DNA of 15,024 bases from Dehalococcoidia bacterium (GCA_021296025.1 JAGWBF010000065.1:1-15024); one strand, 5' to 3'; positions 6,035 through 13,269 are shown, counted from the stretch's first letter. Notes: generated by a model from the sequence alone, not told the origin. A program made the numbers and translations.

Positions 6035-7205
6035 CGCCCCGCCCTTTCCCTTGCGCCCTCAGCTCGGTTGACGAGATGTCCAGCCTGAAGGCGCTCTCAG
6101 GCAGCTCGCGGAACAGGTCGGCTAGCTGTTCCGGTACAGCCACATCGGACAAGGTGCGATAACTTCCATCCTCCACCCTGCCGGCAACCAGGAAGCTGCA
6201 TCCCACCTCCCGGATCTTCCCCAGGGCTTCATACATAACCCGTTCGGAACCGGCGTAGTATGCAACGTCCACCAGGCGTACCGCTGTGTCCCAGCCAACG
6301 ACGAAGGTGCAGCCGGGAAACAGGACCGACTTCTCCCTGAAGGTGGTTGCGCAGGTCAACGCCAGGTCCCACGACCCGTGGAGCTGGCCCACCCGTTCTC
6401 GCACCGCACTCTCATCCAGGGGAGGCTTGTCCACGTTGGTTACCGACATCTCCAGCACAACGGGTGCGCCCAGGAAATTGGAAGCTGCCTCGGCCAGCCC
6501 ATCATGTCCCTGGTGGAAGGGGTTGAATGATCCTGCCAGCACCGCCGCCGGCGCCTGGCTGCCCACCTTCACGTTACTGTCACGGTGCGCCATAACCCAC
6601 AGGCCCGGCCTTCGCGGCCCTTCGGACAGGAGCAGGTCGATGGCATCATCAGCGGACCAAGCCTTCCCTAGCAGCTCCTCTTCCGGCAGCAAGACCAGGG
6701 GAATCTCCGTCCCGATATTCCATGCCTCGGCCAGGGTCTTGAGGGCCAGCCGGCTGACCAGCTCCTCTTCTCCTTTGCGGTCCCTGGACCCCTTGGCCAG
6801 CTTCAGCTCATACGTGGTGGTGCCCGCATCATCCCGCAGGGACACACAGGCTCTGTGATCCCCCCGCTTGGGCCTGTCGGTGGCGATGGTAGCTGTGCAG
6901 GCCAATCCGACAACACTCTCTTCGCCCTCCCGCAGCTCCAAGGCCCTTGCATAGGCCGCCCGGGCCATATCCCGTGAAGTTTGGGGCGAGACATACTGGT
7001 CCGGCTCATATCCCAGGAAGCTGACCAGGGACGACTGGCTGTAGGGAATGATCCCTTCCAGCAGCGTGCGGGAGGCGCCGGGCACCTCCATCAGCCATGC
7101 CAGGGATGAGCTCCCGGCGCCGGAAACCGCCACAACCGCCCGGCCCGGGGCCTTATGCAGCTCTTCGATGACAACATGGGGGAAGGCCGATGAATTATTC
7201 GCCAT
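6027..7205 (-). CDS. fusion: CinA/PncC-like domain plus NadD-like nucleotidyltransferase domain
   Basis: The 392-residue protein has an N-terminal part (about 1-165) resembling the CinA C-terminal (nicotinamide-nucleotide amidase) domain: a Ser in AVSGAGSSS (S28) replaces the usual AESCTGG context, and GIIPYSQSSL (Tyr55) matches the family's Y-S-N-x-x-K site with the Lys changed to Leu. The C-terminal part (about 220-392) is a cytidylyltransferase-like Rossmann domain with the ATP-binding signature GSFNPFHQGH (225-234, an HxGH motif) and ISSTELR (377-383), as in nicotinate/nicotinamide mononucleotide adenylyltransferases. Together they suggest a pyridine-nucleotide salvage or repair enzyme. 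Start 7205 was chosen because it shares a base with the preceding stop (TGATG) and has GGAAG 5 bases upstream. Substrates are inferred. Confidence 0.8.
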   Translation of the reverse strand: MANNSSAFPHVVIEELHKAPGRAVVAVSGAGSSSLAWLMEVPGASRTLLEGIIPYSQSSLVSFLGYEPDQYVSPQTSRDMARAAYARALELREGEESVVGLACTATIATDRPKRGDHRACVSLRDDAGTTTYELKLAKGSRDRKGEEELVSRLALKTLAEAWNIGTEIPLVLLPEEELLGKAWSADDAIDLLLSEGPRRPGLWVMAHRDSNVKVGSQAPAAVLAGSFNPFHQGHDGLAEAASNFLGAPVVLEMSVTNVDKPPLDESAVRERVGQLHGSWDLALTCATTFREKSVLFPGCTFVVGWDTAVRLVDVAYYAGSERVMYEALGKIREVGCSFLVAGRVEDGSYRTLSDVAVPEQLADLFRELPESAFRLDISSTELRAQGKGRGGA

Positions 7206-7780
7206 CACGGCTTCCATGGGGAGTAGTCGATCCTCTCCATGCGCTCCTGGGACAGGGCTATCTCCCCTGCGATCTTGGCATCCCACTCATCATTCCACTC
7301 ACGGGGCATCGTCCTACGGACATCTGGCCACCACATGGGTCCGCTGCGGCTCCAGGTGCGCCCATCCAGGACCTCTCCCAGGAAGCAGGTCATATCCCCG
7401 CCGTCCATGGCGTTGACCACCCGGCAGTCCATGTACCCCCAGCAGGCATCCAGGATAGGACTGCCCGTGCTGGCAGTGTGGTAGGGAACGCTTTCCAGCT
7501 TATCCTTGTCCCTTCCCGATACAAATCCGAACCGGTGCAGGTAGTCAAGCTGGTCCGTTCCAAGGAAGCTGAGGGCGAAGGCCTTACTGCCGTAGATCAT
7601 GTCGTGGCTGTGGTTGTTCTTGTATATCTGTATAGACACCCGGGGCTTGGACGGCACGATGGAAGAGGCTGCGATTGCCACAGCTATCTGCACATTGCTC
7701 CGTCCCTGCCAGTGGCTGCCCACGGCTGCAATGGGCGACCATAGGCGCCCCATCATCGAAGCTATAAGTGAGTAGTCCAT
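7205..7780 (-). CDS. flavin reductase-like FMN-binding split-barrel protein
   Basis: The 191-residue protein has the N-terminal pattern of flavin reductase-like domains: WSPIAAVGSHWQGRSNVQI, then PSKPRVSIQIYKNNHSHDMI and the segment KAFALSFLGTDQLDYLHRFG. Family members bind FMN in a split barrel and reduce free flavin with NAD(P)H, often feeding a partner oxygenase. The C-terminal third, with WWPDVRRTMPREWNDEW, is less typical. It overlaps the CinA-NadD-like fusion by one base (TGATG), so it is the first gene of a coupled three-gene unit. A luciferase-like enzyme elsewhere in the window could use reduced flavin, but nothing here ties the two. The ribosome binding site is weak, so the start is probable, not certain. 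Confidence 0.8.
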   Translation of the reverse strand: MDYSLIASMMGRLWSPIAAVGSHWQGRSNVQIAVAIAASSIVPSKPRVSIQIYKNNHSHDMIYGSKAFALSFLGTDQLDYLHRFGFVSGRDKDKLESVPYHTASTGSPILDACWGYMDCRVVNAMDGGDMTCFLGEVLDGRTWSRSGPMWWPDVRRTMPREWNDEWDAKIAGEIALSQERMERIDYSPWKP

Positions 7781-7897
7781 GGGTGGCTCATAGGAAAAGA
7801 TAGCCGGGAATGTCTGGGCCAGGGGTAGAACGTGGGTTGGGCATCACCAACGGTCCATCAGTGCTGAATTCCCGCGGAGGCATCCCCTTGCCCGGGC

Positions 7898-8317
7898 CTA
7901 GGGCAGGGCGGCGACCGCCTCCACCTCGATCAAGAGCTCCTCCCTGACCAGACCTTCGATCACCAGGAGGGTGTGGGCAGGATAATCGCCATCGGGATAG
8001 ATACGGGAGAACACCTCCCGCCTGGCATCCATGTAGTTTTGGAGGGCTTCACCCTTCTTTATGTAGGTGTTGAACTTGAGCACATCGCTGAACCCAGCCC
8101 CTGCGCTGGTAAGGGCCTGCTCCAGGTTGTGGTAGGTCTGGCGGGTCTGGGCGGCCAAGTCTCCCTCACCGACCACCTGGCTGTTCTCATCGACGGCTAC
8201 CTGCCCGGCAACGAACACCAGCTTGCCGGGTCGTGCGGTGAGCACATGGTTGTAGGCCCCGAGGGGAGTGGGAAGACCCTTTGTTTCGACGATTGTCCGC
8301 TCAGTGCCGTCGGCCAT
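7898..8317 (-). CDS. Rid family (RidA/YjgF-like) protein, substituted key arginine
   Basis: The 139-residue protein shows the YjgF/YER057c/UK114 fold pattern: GAYNHVLTARPGKLVFVAGQV, QTYHNLEQALTSAGAGFSDVLKF and the C-terminal VREELLIEVEAVAALP. Rid proteins form trimers. RidA itself hydrolyses reactive enamine/imine intermediates and needs an arginine in a PAR motif (Arg105 in E. coli). Here that motif is PAH (His115, codon CAC), so imine deaminase activity of the RidA kind is doubtful and another Rid subfamily is more likely. ATG 8317 is preferred to GTG 8329 because GGAGGACAAA directly precedes it. A gap of 117 bases separates it from the flavin reductase-like gene downstream. I see no clear signal in that gap, so cotranscription is possible. 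Confidence 0.85.
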   Translation of the reverse strand: MADGTERTIVETKGLPTPLGAYNHVLTARPGKLVFVAGQVAVDENSQVVGEGDLAAQTRQTYHNLEQALTSAGAGFSDVLKFNTYIKKGEALQNYMDARREVFSRIYPDGDYPAHTLLVIEGLVREELLIEVEAVAALP

Positions 8318-8384
8318 TTTGTCCTCCACGATTCAAGCTTTCCGTACGTCAAGTCCTCGTTGGGGCGGGTCCGCTACTTCGGCT

Positions 8385-8413
8385 AGGATACCATCTGCCG
8401 AAGGCACCATCAA
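8385..8413 (-). promoter_or_regulatory. possible extended -10 promoter for the Rid gene
   Basis: On the minus strand TTGATG (8413-8408) and TATCCT (8390-8385) are 17 bases apart, each 4 of 6 to consensus, with a TGG just before the -10 as in extended -10 promoters. The predicted start near 8378 gives a leader of about 60 bases. Confidence 0.35.
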
Positions 8414-8462
8414 ACCTGGGATAAGGTACCTCCCTTCTCCTTCCTCTTGGCAGTTGTAGCCG

Positions 8463-8490
8463 TTGATACTTCTTTTGATTAAGGTATACT
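8463..8490 (+). promoter_or_regulatory. sigma-70 promoter for selD
   Basis: TTGATA (8463-8468) and TATACT (8485-8490) are 16 bases apart, each 5 of 6 to consensus. The predicted transcription start near 8497 lies after the in-frame ATG at 8492, so translation should begin at ATG 8534, which has AAAAGGA upstream. This promoter could drive selD and the two genes after it. Confidence 0.55.
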
Positions 8491-8533
8491 GATGGGGCAA
8501 CTGCTACCAGAACTGCCGAAAAGGACTCGCATG

Positions 8534-9564
8534 CAAGCTGACCAACTGCGCCTCACTTCGCTGGCCCACTGCGCAGGCTGAGCTGCCAAGTTCAGCCTTG
8601 AGGACCTGGTGCAGGTCCTGAAAAACGTGCCCCAGATGAGTGACCCCAACCTTCTCGTTGGGACGGAGACCGGGGACGATGCCGGGGTGTACCGAATTAA
8701 CGACCAGCAGGCGCTGGTGTTCACCGTCGATTTCTTCCCGCCCATCGTGGATGACCCCTTCGACTACGGCGCCATCGCGGTGACCAACGCCCTCAGTGAC
8801 ATCTATGCCATGGGCGGCGTGCCCCTGGTGGGTCTGAACGTCACGGGCTTCCCTGTGGGTCTGCCCAAGGAGATCCTCGGGGGGGAGCCTCGAAGGCGCA
8901 GGAGGCAGGTTGCCTGATCATAGGCGGTCACACCGTCGATGACCAGGAGCCCAAGTACGGCATGGCAGCCGTGGGTTTGGTGGAACCCGGCAAGCAGGTA
9001 ACCAACTCGGGGGCGCAGCCCGGGGACCGGCTCATCCTCACCAAACCCCTGGGAACGGGAATCATCACCACCGCCGGGAAACAGGGAGTCGCGGACTCCC
9101 AGGTGATGGCCAGCGCGGTGAAGGTGATGAGCACGCTGAACCGCGCCGCCTCCGAGGCGATGAGAAGCGTCGGGGCCAACGCGGCCACCGATGTCACCGG
9201 GTTCGGGCTGGTCGGCCACCTTCACAGCATGATGGTCGGAAGCAACGCCTCAGCCCACATCCGTTTGTCCTCCCTTCCCGTGATAGATGGTGTATGGGAC
9301 CTCCTGGAACAAGGTGTAGCTCCCGGAGGCACCCACCGCAATCTGGACGGGGTCGGACAAAACGTAGACTGGGCCGACGACATCTCCGATAATGCCCGGC
9401 TGCTGGTCTGCGATGCTCAGACTTCCGGGGGACTGTTGATGTCCGTGCCTGCCGACAGCGCAGACAGGATGCTCACCGAGCTTGACTCCATGGGAGTCGA
9501 GGGAGCTTGCATTGTCGGACAGGTCACAGCCAAGGATGGAGCCCCCATCCACGTAACCCCGTGA
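8534..9564 (+). CDS. selD: selenide, water dikinase (selenophosphate synthetase), Sec-containing, with a one-base frameshift
   Basis: SelD makes selenophosphate from selenide and ATP, the selenium donor for Sec-tRNA. From ATG 8534 the frame reads LTSLAHCAG, then TGA (8579-8581), then AAKFSLEDL. The TGA is at the catalytic Cys/Sec position (residue 16, Cys17 in E. coli) and the essential Lys follows at residue 19, so it is read as selenocysteine. Further blocks are TVDFFPPIVDDPFDYG, TNALSDIYAMGG, GGHTVDDQEPKYG, TDVTGFGLVGHL and DAQTSGG. At about 8879-8885 a run of seven G breaks the frame. With eight G it would read EILGGGASKAQEAGCLIIGG and continue to the TGA at 9562-9564, giving 343 residues, normal for the family. 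A sequencing or assembly error is the simplest cause. Automated callers would start at 8609 and miss the Sec. Confidence 0.93.
8601..8619 (+). promoter_or_regulatory. bacterial SECIS candidate in selD
   Basis: AGGACCT (8601-8607) pairs perfectly with AGGTCCT (8613-8619) around a five-base loop GGTGC. The loop begins 26 bases after the UGA, within the usual bacterial distance. It carries the GGU seen in the apical loop of the E. coli fdhF element that SelB recognises. Two more A-U pairs are possible beyond a G-G mismatch at the stem base. Confidence 0.7.
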
Positions 9565-9616
9565 GGCCCAGTCCCTTCAGCCCTTTCACAAATCTTCACA
9601 ATTTTCAGAGGTGTGA

Positions 9617-10822
9617 ATGACCGCCACATATAACGATGCCCAAACCCTTGCCAGCCGCATCGACGAAAGGTTCATGGTGGAGCGCCTAACCGAGCTGTGC
9701 AAGGTACCTACGGACGTACCCCTGGGCCCGGACACCTTCGTCCCGCCCGACAACCCCAAGTTCGTGCACTACGTCCAGGATGTACTGCGCCCCATGATCG
9801 AAGCTACAGGGGCCTACAACATCATCGATACGCCGAAGAACAACCTTGTGGTGCGGATGGGCGAGGGCACCTCGGACGCTGCCCTTCTCCTCCAGGTCTA
9901 TGTGCCCACGCAGCACCACCAGATGATGGACCGCCCTTTCGAGCCACGCATCGCCACGGGCCGGGAGTGGGGATTCGACGAACCCTGCCTGTTCGCCCAA
10001 GGTGTGGGCCAGAACAAGTCCCACCATGCGGTCATGCTGGCGGTCCTGAAGATGCTGGTGGAAGAGAAGGTCCGTTTCCCCGGCACCCTTTACTACGCGG
10101 TTAACAACGAAGCTATGAGCAGCCATGGCTGCTCCGAAGCAATCATCCCGGCCCTTGAACACAAGCCCCAGTTCGGCATTTTGTTGAACCGCACCGGCCT
10201 CCGCATCTCCATGGGGAATAGAGGGCGAGTCGATGCAAACATCGAGGTGCGGGCCAAGACATCCCACTCCAGCGCGCCCGGAGAGGGGATAAACGCCATC
10301 GAGGGCGCCCGGCGAGCGCTGGACCGGTTGAATCAGGTACCCCTGGAAGGGACCCATCCCCTGCTGGGAGGGCGCCACGCAGTGCCATACCAGATGCTCT
10401 TCGACCCGGTGGCACCTCACACGCTGCCTGGGGTGGCGCGCATCAGGGTGGACCGCCGCATGATACCGGGAGACGACCCGGACCAGGCGGTGGCCGACAT
10501 ACGGGACACCATCGGCGACCTTTCACCCTACGAGGTCAGCGTGGAGCGCGGCACCTATATGCTGCCGGCCCTGGTCGATCCGGACCATCCCGGGGTCGCA
10601 GCCCTAACCCGTGCCCATACAGCGGTGTGCGGAAGTGAGCCCGACCGATTCTACGGCCACGGCTCCTTCGATGCCGGCGGGCCCTGCGCCCTGGGGGTGC
10701 CCTCGGTCATGTACGGAAGCGGCGCCGGAGAGTTCCCCTTGGGGATCGACTTCGTCCCCATATCCCAGGCCGTCAAGGAAGCAAAGGTGGTGGTCCACAC
10801 CATCTTGTCTCTGCTGACCTGA
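9617..10822 (+). CDS. M20 peptidase/amidohydrolase family protein with degenerate metal site
   Basis: The 401-residue protein has the M20 layout: a catalytic-type domain, an inserted dimerisation domain (about 200-310, RGRVDANIEVRAKTSHSSAP with H217 and GINAIEGARRAL), and the return of the catalytic domain. The metal-binding residues are largely missing: the HxDxVP motif reads QVYVP (Q93, Y95), the bridging Asp of GxxDxKG is N133 (GVGQNKS), the DEE base site reads NNE (163-165), and the late His is L375. E165 and D352 remain. It probably does not act as a normal two-zinc hydrolase and may bind a ligand or use other chemistry. ATG 9617 has AGAGG 6 bases upstream. It sits 52 bases after selD, on the same strand. 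Confidence 0.85.
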   Translation: MTATYNDAQTLASRIDERFMVERLTELCKVPTDVPLGPDTFVPPDNPKFVHYVQDVLRPMIEATGAYNIIDTPKNNLVVRMGEGTSDAALLLQVYVPTQHHQMMDRPFEPRIATGREWGFDEPCLFAQGVGQNKSHHAVMLAVLKMLVEEKVRFPGTLYYAVNNEAMSSHGCSEAIIPALEHKPQFGILLNRTGLRISMGNRGRVDANIEVRAKTSHSSAPGEGINAIEGARRALDRLNQVPLEGTHPLLGGRHAVPYQMLFDPVAPHTLPGVARIRVDRRMIPGDDPDQAVADIRDTIGDLSPYEVSVERGTYMLPALVDPDHPGVAALTRAHTAVCGSEPDRFYGHGSFDAGGPCALGVPSVMYGSGAGEFPLGIDFVPISQAVKEAKVVVHTILSLLT

Positions 10823-10907
10823 TGAATATCTAGATAGGGCTTTTCCAGTCCAGCTAGCTGAGGGGCCGAGTGGCTGCCCCCGAACCAGGACGACACAGGA
10901 GGAAATG

Positions 10908-11906
10908 ATGAAAGATATGAAGGCCAAGTTCGGCATCAGCCTTTCCAACAGGGCCGTTGTGCTGGGTGGGGCTAAAATGGACGATTTGGTCCAAGCCGCG
11001 AAAAGGTGCGAGGACTCGGGCTACTTCCACGGCGTTTGGGTGGGGGACAACTTCCTATCCAAGCCCCGGTTGGAGTCCATCGTTACCCTGTCGGCAATCG
11101 CCTGTCACACCAAGGAGGTAAAGCTGGGCACCATCTGCATGGCCAGCTTCCCCATGCGCCATCCCATACCCCTGGCCATACAGTGGGCAAGCCTGGACAT
11201 TCTGTCCGAGGGCCGCACCATCCTGGCTGTTTGAAACGGCACTTCGGCCCAGGTTGGGCCGCAATACGCCAGCGAGCTTGAGGCCATGGGTGTCGAGTCC
11301 AAGGAACGGGTCGGCAGGGTAGTCGAAGGGGTCCAGGTCCTGCGAAGGCTCTGGAGCGAGGATTCGGTGACCCACCATGGCAAGTACTACCATTTCCACG
11401 ATGTTCCCCTGGTCCCCAAGCCGGTCCAGCAGCCCTGCCCTATCTTCATCGCCGCCAACCCCAAGGGAGACACAGTGGATGAAGTCCTGGAAGAGCGGAT
11501 CCTGCGGAGGGTGGCCAAGTACGCCGACGGATGGCAGTCGGACACCACAACCCCGGAGACCTTCAAGAGGCGATTCGACACCATCCGCGAGTACGCCTCC
11601 CAGGAAGGGAAGGACCCCAACAGCATGGAGTCTTGCCTGCACCTGATGGTCAACATCAACGAGGACCGGGACAAGGCCTACGAGGAAGCAACGACCTATA
11701 TGTCCCACTATTATGGTGTTGGGGCCATATCCAGGGAGCGAACCGAACTCTGGCTAGCCTACGGTCCTCCAGAGCAGGTCATCGCCAAGATCCAGAGCTA
11801 CGTCGACGCGGGCTGCAACATGCCGGTGATGCGATTCGTGGCGCCAGACCTTCACGGCCAGGTGGAGCGGTGCATCAACGAGGTGTTGCCGGCCTTCCAG
11901 AAGTAG
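10908..11906 (+). CDS. luciferase-like (LLM class) flavin-dependent oxidoreductase with in-frame UGA, candidate selenoprotein
   Basis: The frame is one continuous LLM-family protein of 332 residues interrupted only by TGA at 11232-11234. Before it are KFGISLSNR, GYFHGVWVGDNFLSKPRLES, KLGTICMASFPMRHP and LSEGRTILAV. After it are NGTSAQVGPQYASELEAMGV, RVGRVVEGVQVLRRLW and KPVQQPCPIFIAANPKG, the order of a TIM-barrel F420/FMN oxidoreductase. The TGA (residue 109) falls in GRTILAV-U-NG, where LuxA of bacterial luciferase has GRFRFGIC-RG with its reactive thiol Cys106. Flanking sequence shows no shift or decay, and a SECIS-like hairpin follows. ATG 10908 is preferred to 10905 because AGGAGG (10897-10902) is then 5 bases away. 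Alternatives are a nonsense mutation or a sequencing error of a Cys codon. Confidence 0.8.
11245..11261 (+). promoter_or_regulatory. bacterial SECIS candidate in the LLM oxidoreductase gene
   Basis: CGGCCCA (11245-11251) pairs perfectly with TGGGCCG (11255-11261), leaving loop GGT. If the closing A-U pair opens, the loop is AGGUU, close to the AGGUCU loop of E. coli fdhF. The loop begins 17 bases after the UGA, at the short end of the usual range. Loop GGU and stem length match the selD hairpin. Confidence 0.55.
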
Positions 11907-11913
11907 AAGTCCG

Positions 11914-13203
11914 CTAGTCTATCTTGCGTAGAGTCGGGTAGCCCAGGAAGAACACCGCAGCGGTTGCGACGCATACCAAGCCGAAGAGGGCTTGGGCAAT
12001 AACAGGGTTAAGGGCCCCTGCCAGCACTCCTGCTATGGCTCCCCCCAGGGCGATGGTTGCCCGGTCCAAGCTAATCACCCCAATAACGCGGCCTCTCATG
12101 TTGTCGGGGGTCAACTCCACTGCAACGGAGTTGATCAGTGGCTGGAAACTGGACTGGCCAATTCCCAACATAAACATGACAACGAATCCCAATATTACCG
12201 AGTTGATTTGTGCCGACAGGGCGAAGGCCATTAGCAGCAGCCCAAAGGCCCCCATAACCCCGATCATGATTATCCCTCGCCGTCGATGGGGGTTGGCGGC
12301 CGCCAGCCCCAAAGCTCCCATGGTGCCCCCTATGGCCGAAACGGCCATCATGGTCCCGAACCCGCCGTCGCCTATGTTGAAGATGTCTTCCCTCGTGGCG
12401 AATAGGGGCGCAAACACCTGCATAAAGGCCATTCCAAAGGTGAAATAGCCAAAGGCAAAGGTGACCACGGCCCGGATCGGCGGGGTCTGCCAAACATAGC
12501 GCAGACCATCAATGGTCTCGCTCCCCATGCTGCGAATGCCTTGATATCCTTCCGGTTTATGGTCGGGCAGGCGCATCTTCCAGGTGAAGAAGACCGCCCC
12601 TGCATACATGGCGCAGACCACGACATAGACCGACCCAAAGCCGATGAATGCGACCATATAGCCTGAAACTGCAGCGCCGGCAATACGGGTGACCGTCATA
12701 CTCCAGGTGCTCAGGGCCATAGCATTGGTAACCAACTCCCTGGGCACAATGCTGGGTATCATGGCCCTTCGCGCCGGCATATCGAAGGCCATAGTTGCAC
12801 CCCTGAGGACCGCATATACATAGACAGTCCAAAGGGCGTAGGTGTCGAAGAGCAGGGCGGCGGCAAACACCATGCTTACAAGAAGTATGGCAACCTTGGA
12901 GAGGAGCAGGACGGCCCGCCGGTTGAACCCATCGGCCATGGCCCCTCCCAGGGGACCAAGAGCTATCCCAGGCACGGTCCGGGCCAGCAGCACCATTCCC
13001 AAGTGGACGGGAGAGTCCGTGAGGAAGAGGACCAGCAGGGGCTGGGCTATCATGTCTATCCATATGGCAAAGCCGTGGGCATTTTGGCCGAACCACAGGT
13101 AGGCAAAGTCCCGATATCTAATGGACGCGAAAGTGGACTTTATAAAACCGGAGCGTCCTAAGTCACTGGCAACGGTAGCTGGTTCTTTTGGTGGCTCTAT
13201 CAC
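11914..13203 (-). CDS. major facilitator superfamily transporter (EntS-like MFS_3 type)
   Basis: The 429-residue protein is strongly hydrophobic, with about 12 predicted membrane segments in two halves. The N-terminal part shows FASIRYRDFAYLWFGQNAHGFAIW and the loop 2-3 motif GGAMADGFNRRAVLL, a variant of MFS motif A. The second half begins after a charged central loop (RLPDHKPEGYQGIRSMGSETIDGLRYVW, residues about 212-239). The family exports or imports small molecules such as siderophores and drugs. The substrate here is unknown. The start is GTG 13203, with GAAGG about 9 bases upstream. Its 3' end is 7 bases from the convergent LLM gene. Confidence 0.9.
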   Translation of the reverse strand: MIEPPKEPATVASDLGRSGFIKSTFASIRYRDFAYLWFGQNAHGFAIWIDMIAQPLLVLFLTDSPVHLGMVLLARTVPGIALGPLGGAMADGFNRRAVLLLSKVAILLVSMVFAAALLFDTYALWTVYVYAVLRGATMAFDMPARRAMIPSIVPRELVTNAMALSTWSMTVTRIAGAAVSGYMVAFIGFGSVYVVVCAMYAGAVFFTWKMRLPDHKPEGYQGIRSMGSETIDGLRYVWQTPPIRAVVTFAFGYFTFGMAFMQVFAPLFATREDIFNIGDGGFGTMMAVSAIGGTMGALGLAAANPHRRRGIIMIGVMGAFGLLLMAFALSAQINSVILGFVVMFMLGIGQSSFQPLINSVAVELTPDNMRGRVIGVISLDRATIALGGAIAGVLAGALNPVIAQALFGLVCVATAAVFFLGYPTLRKID

Positions 13204-13221
13204 CTACACACTAACCTTCAG

Positions 13222-13245
13222 AAAAAACCCCGCAGGAAGCCCTGC
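13222..13245 (-). promoter_or_regulatory. terminator-like leader hairpin before the MFS gene
   Basis: On the minus strand GCAGG-GCTT-CCTGC (13245-13232) is followed by GGGG and six T (13227-13222), directly before the ribosome binding site. CCCC at 13269-13266 could pair with the GGGG to lengthen the stem. A 12-codon frame (ATG 13253, MNEQGFLRGFF) runs through it. This could be an attenuator, but the stem is only 5 bp. Confidence 0.25.
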
Positions 13246-13269
13246 TCGTTCATGCCGGAGTATTAGGGG

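Noticed and set aside
8492..8533. selD start at ATG 8492
   Set aside because: It lies right at the -10 box of the best promoter, before the predicted transcript start; ATG 8534 has a better placed AAAAGGA and gives normal family length.
10827..10860. Palindromes TATCTAGATA (10827-10836) and CAGCTAGCTG (10851-10860) as a terminator
   Set aside because: They have no loop or T-tract. They might be protein-binding sites, but there is no promoter here to support that.
10862..10880. GC-rich hairpin between the M20 and LLM genes as a terminator
   Set aside because: The stem is about 5 bp with a large loop and no T-tract after it.
11232..11234. TGA in the LLM gene read as tryptophan under a variant genetic code
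   Set aside because: TGA is the natural stop of at least six other genes in the window, and the aligned LLM position is not a tryptophan.
10905..11906. Two separate genes (10905-11234 and 11286-11906)
   Set aside because: Both pieces are in the same frame and together make one LLM-family protein of normal length; the 51 bases between TGA and the second ATG encode family-like sequence.
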